Assembly: GCA_030549335.1 (NCBI GenBank)
Contig: CM060194.1
Coordinates: 64,756,547 to 64,820,546, forward strand
Origin: Pontederia crassipes
Taxonomy: Eukaryota > Streptophyta > Magnoliopsida > Commelinales > Pontederiaceae
Length of the DNA: 64,000 nt
Reading direction: 5' to 3'
The notes under the pieces are model-generated. The model saw only the letters and a list, made by a program, of their open reading frames with translations. It searched no databases and was not told the origin of the DNA. The position numbers were made by a program, and so were the translations under genes. This document shows, one piece after another, positions 24,701 through 33,700 of the stretch (the stretch's first letter is position 1; every line of letters begins with the position of its first letter).

Positions 24701-27700
24701 TTCTCTGACAAATTGAAGGGAGAGGGTTCCTCTTGCTATTTCCTTTTTTATTATATCAAAGAAGTGTAAAAATGATATCTCATAATTATTAAAAAATACA
24801 TTCACAAAATTTAGATGGGCTTTGACACAATGACTTGACAGGCTAAGACTAAAATTTGTAGGTTTATAATTGAAAGTCTGATTCTTCTCAAAAAAAAAAA
24901 AAGAAATGAAAGTCTGATGCAGTGAGTATATAGTCTAAGGAGTGAAATAACCCTAAATAGCTTGAATCTCTGTTATATTTCTATCAGAGATTATTCATTG
25001 AAAGGCCTCTATTTTTCAATAAAAAATTGGTATATCTGTTTTGGCGGAACTGTTTGAGCCATTTCACAATATTCCCATATCGGCACGTACCTTATTATAT
25101 AGGACCAGCAAGCAATTTCTAAACATTTATTTAGCTACATGGTTAATCTCTCTAAATTAAAGTTCTGTCGTGATATCACAACAGTATGATGATTCCTATG
25201 TAGATATCTTGAGTTTGTAGTTCAATAGATATTCTTGTTCCTCTTGATTTCGTCTGTAAATGAACTTCTAATTATCTTGGTATGTTTTGTCCTTTTGGTA
25301 TAATAAATGAACTTTTAACAATGCAGATAGCAACTTTACAAATGGCAAATGCCAACACTTCTAATTTCAGCTGGGTCGAGAGTTTCAGCATTGGCAGTTT
25401 GGTTGAGGGTGAAATTCAAGAAATAAAAGATCTTGGTGTGGTGCTTAACTTCAAGGATCATCCAGATGTTGTTGGGTTTGTCTCAAACCATCAACGTAAG
25501 TAAACATCTGGAAGCTTATTTGCTTGGGTATTTCTCGTTGCTTGCTTACACATTTTTGCAGTGGGTGGAGTCAACGTGAAAACAGGTTCTGTTGTTAAGG
25601 CTATGGTTCTTGATGTGGTGAAGTCTGACAGTCTTGTTGATTTATCCCTCAAGCCGGAATTGGTCAGTAATGCTAATTTACATGAAAAGAAAAAGGTAAA
25701 TCCTTATCGCAGATCTTTGATGTCTATGATTAACCGTTTAACAGTTTTTTATAACAAGGGTTAAGAACGGGGAGTTTTTTGTGAGATAAACCATCATTAA
25801 TGTTAGCAAATTAATATTAGACAAGAATACCAACTGGCGCAAAAGGAAGTGGATTCTGACAGATTTAAATAAATCCCTATAATTTTTTCGGCCTTCGTGG
25901 CTCTGGTTATTGACATTGGGGGGGGGGGGATGTTCTTTTGTTAGATAATTTTATCCTGTTGTGATGCTTTGTATTGTAATATTCCAATTTTCGTTCAATT
26001 TTCCAGAAGCGCAGTAGAAAGACATTTGTTGACTTTAAGCTGCATCAGCCAGTAAATGCTGTTGTGGAAATTGTCAAGGAAAATTATTTGGTAAGTTAAT
26101 TTCCATTGTATGTGGAACTCCCAATTTGGACCTTTTCACCTAATTGCTTCTGTGTTAATCTAATATGGCCTTTTTATGTTGATAATCTAACGTGTTTTGG
26201 GTTTTTGTAGGTTCTTTCAATTCCTGAATATAGCTATGCCATAGGGTTCGCGTTACTAACTGATTACAACATTCAAAATCTTCCAAATAAACCCTTCAGA
26301 ATTGGACAAAGGTTGGTGCCTTTGTGTAGTTCTATTTTTTACTTTATTTATGTAGTAGTCTTCTGAATCAGTACGGCCTTTTTTATCCTTTGCGATAATG
26401 AAACACTGAAACAATTGAGGTTCATTGTTGAGTTGTGTTATATGCATAAACCAAAATTCTAGTTCTCTATTTGTTGGCATGTTTGGGATCCAGAATTTGT
26501 GGCCTGTGTGGCATCTTATTTGCTTCATCAGATTTAATAGGTCATGACTTGTTATAGGTTATAATTATCAAAATGGATAATTGTGTGATTTTTGCTACAT
26601 GTACCAAATCACTGTCTTAGAGACTAAGGAAGCTTTCATTTATGCTTCTTAAACTTCCTCAATTTGGAAAGTTATTCACCTCACCGTATTGTTTGGGAGT
26701 GCCTTTGCATTATATTGTTTTTTGGGATTTTTTTAACTCATTCCTCCGTCTCTTTCTTTTTTTTTATTATCAACATTCTGTCATCTTTTATTGCCATTAT
26801 GTGGTTCCATGTGGGATGCTGCATTGAGATTGCAATTCTAAAATTTCATTTGTTTTCATTTGTTGTTTGGTATTCTTACGTAAATAGCAGTCTTTACATT
26901 TTAAAGTTATTGTACGGTCCATACTGACTATGCTACAGGAGCATGTAAGGTTGGATTTTGAACTCATCTGTAGGTTGCTATTCTCGCCTAAAATGACTTA
27001 AGATAATTTTGAAGTGGCCTCTGAGTCTCTGACTGTTAATTTTTTTGAGGACTAAAAGGATGGCTAAACTTTGCTAGCCATCCAAGTACATTAATCCATA
27101 AAGATGGGTAGATGATGAAAAGGAAGAAATTGGGAGGGGATCAAAACAAGATATCGTTCCCCATTGCAAAGCAAAGAGCTATAAAATTCTCTTCACTAGT
27201 CACCCTCCCTTTGTTGCCTTACATGAACTTTGAAAGCTACTCCAATAGCGTCGAAGGATATGTGCGTCAATTTCTTCATGTATGAAACGTCCCCAGGCTT
27301 CTCTGCAATGATGCAGCCAACAAGTAGGTTTGAGATCTTTATGTGAGGATTCCATCGACAGCTTCCAGGACGGAAGTTCAAATTCCCCCCCTCACCCCTC
27401 ACCCTTGAGTTGACCGTACACACTCTGACCCCAGCCCACGCCCATGCAAATCCCACCGAAGCCCAGTCTGAACCCCACTCCACACCCAAGCCCAACCACA
27501 CCAGAACCCGGCACTGGGCTTAGCATTTTGTGGCTTTCCATATGAGCTCACTTAATTGTGTAATTTTCACTGCTGATATTTTGGTACTTCTGTTCTTCAG
27601 TGTGACCGCCACTGTTGGAGCTGTTCCAAGCCCAGAATCTTCTGGAAGACTTCTTCTGCTTCCTAGTACTTCTACTTACAGGTTGGAGATATCTAACAAG

Positions 27701-30700
27701 AAGGCCAAAATAACATCCAATAATACATTGGGGTCACTGGTTGAAGTTGAGGTGGATGACTGCCTCAGTCACCTTTTTAATTTATTATTTTATTTCCATT
27801 GTTTGACATTGAGAACTTGATCCAGGTTGTTGACATAAAACCACTTGAGCTTGTTGTGAAATCTCATTCTGGATTTCATGGAAGAATACACATAACCGAG
27901 GTAAATATAATATCCTTTTTGTTATTTTACATTGTTTATTCCTGCAGCTATTTCTTTGGTCGATATACACTTACTTTTCCATTAACAGGTATTTGATGAT
28001 GCACATTCTGTGGAAAACCCCTTTGCTGAATTTAGTACTGGTCAGCTGCTTAATGCCCGAATTGTTGCAAAAGGTGGGCGATCGCGAAAGAGCTCCAAAG
28101 GCTATGACTGGGAGTTGTCTGTTAGATCCTCTGTCGTTGCAGGTAAATCGACACTCAGTTGTAATTTATTAGGCTGGTCTGTAGCATCCTAGCTTATTTA
28201 TTTTGCATACAAATATAAGTGTTTGTGATGTACTGATATCATAACGAAACTGCTTGTTTTTGCACTGGTACTTGAATGTATTTACTTCATATTCTTTTGT
28301 ATTAAACTTCTCTTTGACCTTATTTTTCTTTGTATTTGTAAAGAAATGTATTCATACTTTAGGATCCTCCATGGTATTGACATGTATTTCCATATCTAGG
28401 ATTGGATTAAAAAATGGACTAATTGTCTCGATGAACTTTTGTATTTTTTATTTCTATAATGACCATCGTACCCTCAATTCTACTGTCTTATATTATTGAG
28501 ATCTGAAGTTTCTTAGATGATTACTTTATTATTTTTCATTATAGTTTAAAGTTTCATTTAGTTAATATATGCTTTCACCTTACAAATGATTGATATATGC
28601 TTTAACTTTTTATTTTACCTCAGGGAATAATGTGCAAATTACATCTCCCAACTTGGATGATGATTTCACCTTTTCAGTTGGAAGCACTGTCAGTGGTTAT
28701 GTTGTGAAAGTGGATGGTGAGTGGGTCTGGTTAACTGTATCAAGATCAGCCATGGCCCATATGTATATCCTTGATACTTCTTGTGAGCCTAGCGAACTGA
28801 AGGAATTTCAGCAACGATATAAGGTGGGAAAATTTGTAAAAGGTAGAATTTTGAGTGTAAATAAAGAGAAAAAGCTTTTACGCATGGCTTCATGTTTGGC
28901 ACTTCCTCTACTTTCACATGAGGTTGATGATGGAGGCCATCAGGAAAATGGAACTTCTCATTTGAATATTGCTGAGAATATTTCTCAAGGTGATATTGTG
29001 GGTGGTAGAATAAAAAAGATTCTTCCAGGTGTTGGTGGGATCCTTGTGCAGATAGGACCTCATTTTTTTGGAAAGGCGCATTACACTGAACTTGTAGATG
29101 AATGGATAGCTAACCCTTTATCTAAATATGAAGAAGGTCAGTTTGTGAAATGCAAGATATTGAAAGTAGCTCGGTCCATTGAGGGAAATATGCATGTTGA
29201 TTTATCTCTGCGCTCTTCATTATATAGCTCTCAGAAGCTTTCTACTGCCCTTTCCACTGCCTTGTAAGTGAGCTTCCCCTTTCTCTTTTTCTTTTGGGCT
29301 CATTTAATCAGAGGACGAGTCTTCTTTTATCATCCTTTTATCCTAGAAAAAATATCACAGGGGATGCTAACTATTTAAATTTTCATGTTGAGAGTACTGT
29401 TGTTTCTATTTTTTAGTCCCGTGTTAATATATGAATAAAATACTGCTGATCGCCTTACAACTTTATAGTTGATATTTTTCCTTACCATTTTGTCATTTAT
29501 GATTTTGATTAAATTGTATGGTTTACTTTATACTCCCACGTTTTCCCTGTTTTCTTTTCTTGATAAAAGGAAATGTGCTTTCTTCTCCTTGTATAGTTCC
29601 AATGTCTTTTCTTCCTGTTATCATATTTTTATCTGAACCTAGGTTTTAAATTAATAGATTTTATTCTGGCAACATATTAAAAAGGCAGCTGTATCTGTTG
29701 GTTGGAAAACGTCACTTCCCTACGTTTGCTGCTACTTGCTTCTATGTTTTACTTGTGATTTTATGTGGTCTCCCTCTATAAACTACTCCAAGAGTTTTTA
29801 CTTAAAGAAGCATTTTATTATTTCTTGGAGCATATTCTGGAGGTGGTAAATTTTTTCTTTGTTCTATGATGTTTGATGGTGTGTCCATTTCAATAGCAAT
29901 ATGAATGTGTAATTGACAGGTTTTTTAAGGGCATAATTTCTTGTCATTCTTAGGCAGCAGGGATTTTAACCTAATGAGAGCTAACATAACATCCTTTCCA
30001 GTCTGCTCTTCATCTTTTATCCTCATAAAAACCCACAACATGCTGCAGTTCTAGTAAGGGAGAAGAAATTGAAATTCTCATTATGGCAATTAAGCAGAAA
30101 AAAGATGGAATCATTATGTTTTTATATGCTTCAAGTGGTTACATATTTGAAAAACAATCCTTGTGTAGTGTTTGATTAACTTTTAAAATACAAGAGGAAG
30201 AATTTTCATTGTAGCTTGCATCTGCATCAAGCAGTTATATGACTATTGTATTTCATTTGCCTATCTTATTTCATGATCAGTTATAATTTACATCTGAGGA
30301 GAAAAATTGGGACTACAAAAATATTGATCTTTTTTCAAGTTTTTCTCTTTTCTACTGTATTTCTTCGTGGAGTGATTTCATGTCAAATTGTCTTCTCTCA
30401 AAGTTCCAGTCAAATTGGACAATTTGAAATGGTGGGGGTGTCTCTATATTCATGTTATTAGAAATGTTCATGCCTTCTTTAAAAGATACATGGTTGTTTT
30501 TGTAGTACATGGTGAACTGTTGTATTGTATATTGTTGTTTTAGTATAGCCGTTGTCGTATGTACTATCTTAAACATGCATTTTACTTCAGCTGAAAGGTA
30601 TAATTTTCTTTGTAGGGTTCCTTCGAGCAAACGGGTAGAGAATGTTGATAATCTCTCCCCTGGCATGCATCTTCAGGTTATACTTTTTGTTTGTCAACTT

Positions 30701-33700
30701 ATCATTTTCTCTGGTTTACAGAAATTTTCTTCAGTGCATTTTTTCTTAGGGAAGAGGTGGTTGTCAATGTGTACAGTCGTCCCATTTTAATAATGAAAAG
30801 AAATTTGCATGCGAACACTAAGGTAAACTATCGAAATGGCCGTAGAATCTCTCCCCACTCTAATCCATGATATGGTGTAATAACTGTATTTCAACATAGC
30901 ATCACTCCTGGTTGCAAATACTTCCATCCGCCGTGTCTATATAACCCAAAAGAAAGCCAACAGTTCCTCTCTCTGAAGTCGAAGGACATATATCAATCGA
31001 CCTATATCGGGAGGATCCTTGAAAGTTAAGCTAATAACTTACATCCACCGATCCACAACCAGCTTCAGCCTAAACCTTTGGAATGCCAACATAGACAAAG
31101 AAGAGATGATCATTGTCCTCAAAATTATGGCAAAAGAATAGGAGCTAACAGTACCTGCATCTGACCTCAATCTATAAACCTAGGTCATTAGTCATCCAAA
31201 TGATGGTTTACATCGTAAGGCAATGTTATTTGCCAAGAATATGATTTGCAGATTGAAGCAAGCTCAGGATCTGATTGAAACACGATGATTAAATCTCTCA
31301 TAAAATCTTTAGTGAATGGACATCCAAATAAGTACCTGAATAGGAACACATACTGATTCTTAACAACCATTATGAATTAACTGCTTAGAAACTAGTAAAT
31401 TGTTACGCAGAAGAAAAAGTGAATATTGCCCATAGGTGCAAGATTTGCCAATGAAACTGGAATATAGAAATCTGTAAAACTAGTTTCAGTTGCGGTCAAC
31501 ATTTTCTACCGTAGGAGACATGAATCAATTAGGAGCTTTTGTTCCAAGATGTTGATATTGTGCTTTATAAGCTCCAGTCCTGATATTCAAATTTTTTTTC
31601 CTGATAGTTTCCAAGTCTTCTTAGTCATTTGATTTTGCAGGGTTATGTTAAGAGCATTTCCTCCAAAGGATGCTTCATTATGCTATCAAGAGTAGTTGAT
31701 GCCAGAATTCTGTTATCCAACTTGTCCGATGGATTCATAGAAAATCCTGAAAAAGAATTCCCTGTAGGGAAGCTCATAGAGGGCCGGTATGATGGTTAGC
31801 AGATCTTTGAGTCTAAAAGCTTATTGTGAATATCTCTTAAAAAAAGTTCTTGCAGGATTCTCTCTGTAGAGCCCTCCTCAAAGAGGGTTGAATTAACACT
31901 GAAGAAAGCTGAAGAAACAGACACAAAATCTGGAGTTGATCTTCACATTGGTGAGATTATTTCGGGCCAGATAAGACGGGTTGAGTCGTATGGATTATTC
32001 ATAGCTATTGACAAAACCAACATGGTAAACAATTTAGTTTCCCTTATTACATCTCTTTTGTATGATAAGATAATATATAGGAATTTGCTATTGCAGGTTG
32101 GTTTATGCCATATATCAGAAATTTCAGATGAGCATGTAGATAATATTGAAGCTAATTATCGAGCTGGTGATAAAGTCTTAGCTAAGATTCTTAAGGTGCG
32201 CATCTGTATTTTCTGTGACAACAAAATTGCATTTCGACAATGACATTTTTTCTTTTCTATATTGCTTTCAACAACAACAACAACAAAGCCTTATCCCACT
32301 AGGTGGGGTCGGCTACATGGATCATACGACGCCATTCGTTGATCCATGTTCATAAGATTCGACAGGATTTTACGCTGGCTGTCGGGGCCTAACACAACCC
32401 TCTCCTTTATCCGGACTTGGGACCGGCTATAAAACATAGGCGGAGTTTCTATATTGCTTTCATCTTTCAATAAATCTTATCTCTTCTTAAACACTTTTAA
32501 CTGTTTCTCAAAGTAAATTCTTTTAACTAAATTTGTGTTACATAAATTTAACTTTATTGATTCATCCTTTCCTTAAACTTGTTAGATTGATGAAGGGAGG
32601 AAAAGAATATCACTTGGAATGCGGAAATCCTACCTTGGCCACAAGATGGATGTGCTTGAAACCTCAAACCAGGGCTTGAATGATGACCATTCTGGTGGGG
32701 AAAGTCCAGCGGACGATAAAGAACTTAGTTTGCAGCCGATTGATAACCTCATCTGTGATCAAATAATGAAGGAGTGCAACAATGGAGATCTTTTCGTTCT
32801 TCCCCAGCTAGAAAGAAGAGCTCTTGTTCCTCCACTTCAAGTTTCTCTAGATGACTCCGAGCTTTCTGATGTCGATAAAGTTGAAGTTTCAAACCATGAT
32901 AACATGGTTAATGCTGAACTCATGAGGAAATGTGATAGACACACAAAGAAAAAAGCCAAGCAAGATAAGTATGTATTAATGTTTTTTTTTTTAATTTCAA
33001 GGTCGTGAATGGCCGAGAGAGCTTTCACATTTGAGCTTTCATCCTTACATCTTTGATTAATTTCTGCAGAGAATTTGAGGTTAGTGCTTCTGAGCAGAGG
33101 CTTTTAGAGAATGATATGCCAATGAATGTAGATGATTTTGAGAAACGGTTGAAGAGCTCCCCCAATAGTAGTTTTATCTGGATAAAATATATGGCCCACA
33201 TGCTATCTCTGGCAGATGTTGAAAAGGCACGTTCAATTGCTGAAAGGTATGTTCTAACATAACAGTATACGTAGCTTGGGTTGTATTATTTAATATCTGA
33301 CTGTAGTATTCATGACAATTCAAATATTTCAAGCATTTAGTAAAAATTAGGAAATGACAACAAGATCTCAATTTTTAATTCACACAGGGGCAACCCCAAG
33401 ATGTGATATCAACATGCGAAGCCTTTGCCCACTAACCCTGTAAAATTTTCAAGTTTGAAAACATTACTTTTATTGTTTAACCAGCTACTTGGTGGTGTTT
33501 ACTAGTTTTATTATTGCTATTGCAATGGTTCTGGAGAAAATATCAATACAAATAAAATTGGGTCCTTTTGCAGTGTTTATGCAATAACCATGAAATGTAA
33601 GAAACATGTTTCCATGCTGCTTATTTGTAGTGTGTCAACTGTATTGTTTTCTTTATTTCTTGACCTAGCGTTTGGATGGCCTGGATCTTGGTTGTCTTCA

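Larger units (their letters stand above)
18892..28142 (+). other. RRP5: RRP5 exon map, exons 15-28
   Basis: Coding exons: 15 18892-19026; 16 21730-21875; 17 21964-22029; 18 23626-23735; 19 23909-23989; 20 24096-24170; 21 24249-24350; 22 25327-25495; 23 25562-25695; 24 26007-26090; 25 26211-26311; 26 27601-27751; 27 27826-27900; 28 27989-28142. These encode the central S1 repeats (about residues 628-1155). Intron 14 (14982-18891, 3.9 kb) is the longest in the gene. The reading frame passes through every junction without a stop. Confidence 0.88.
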
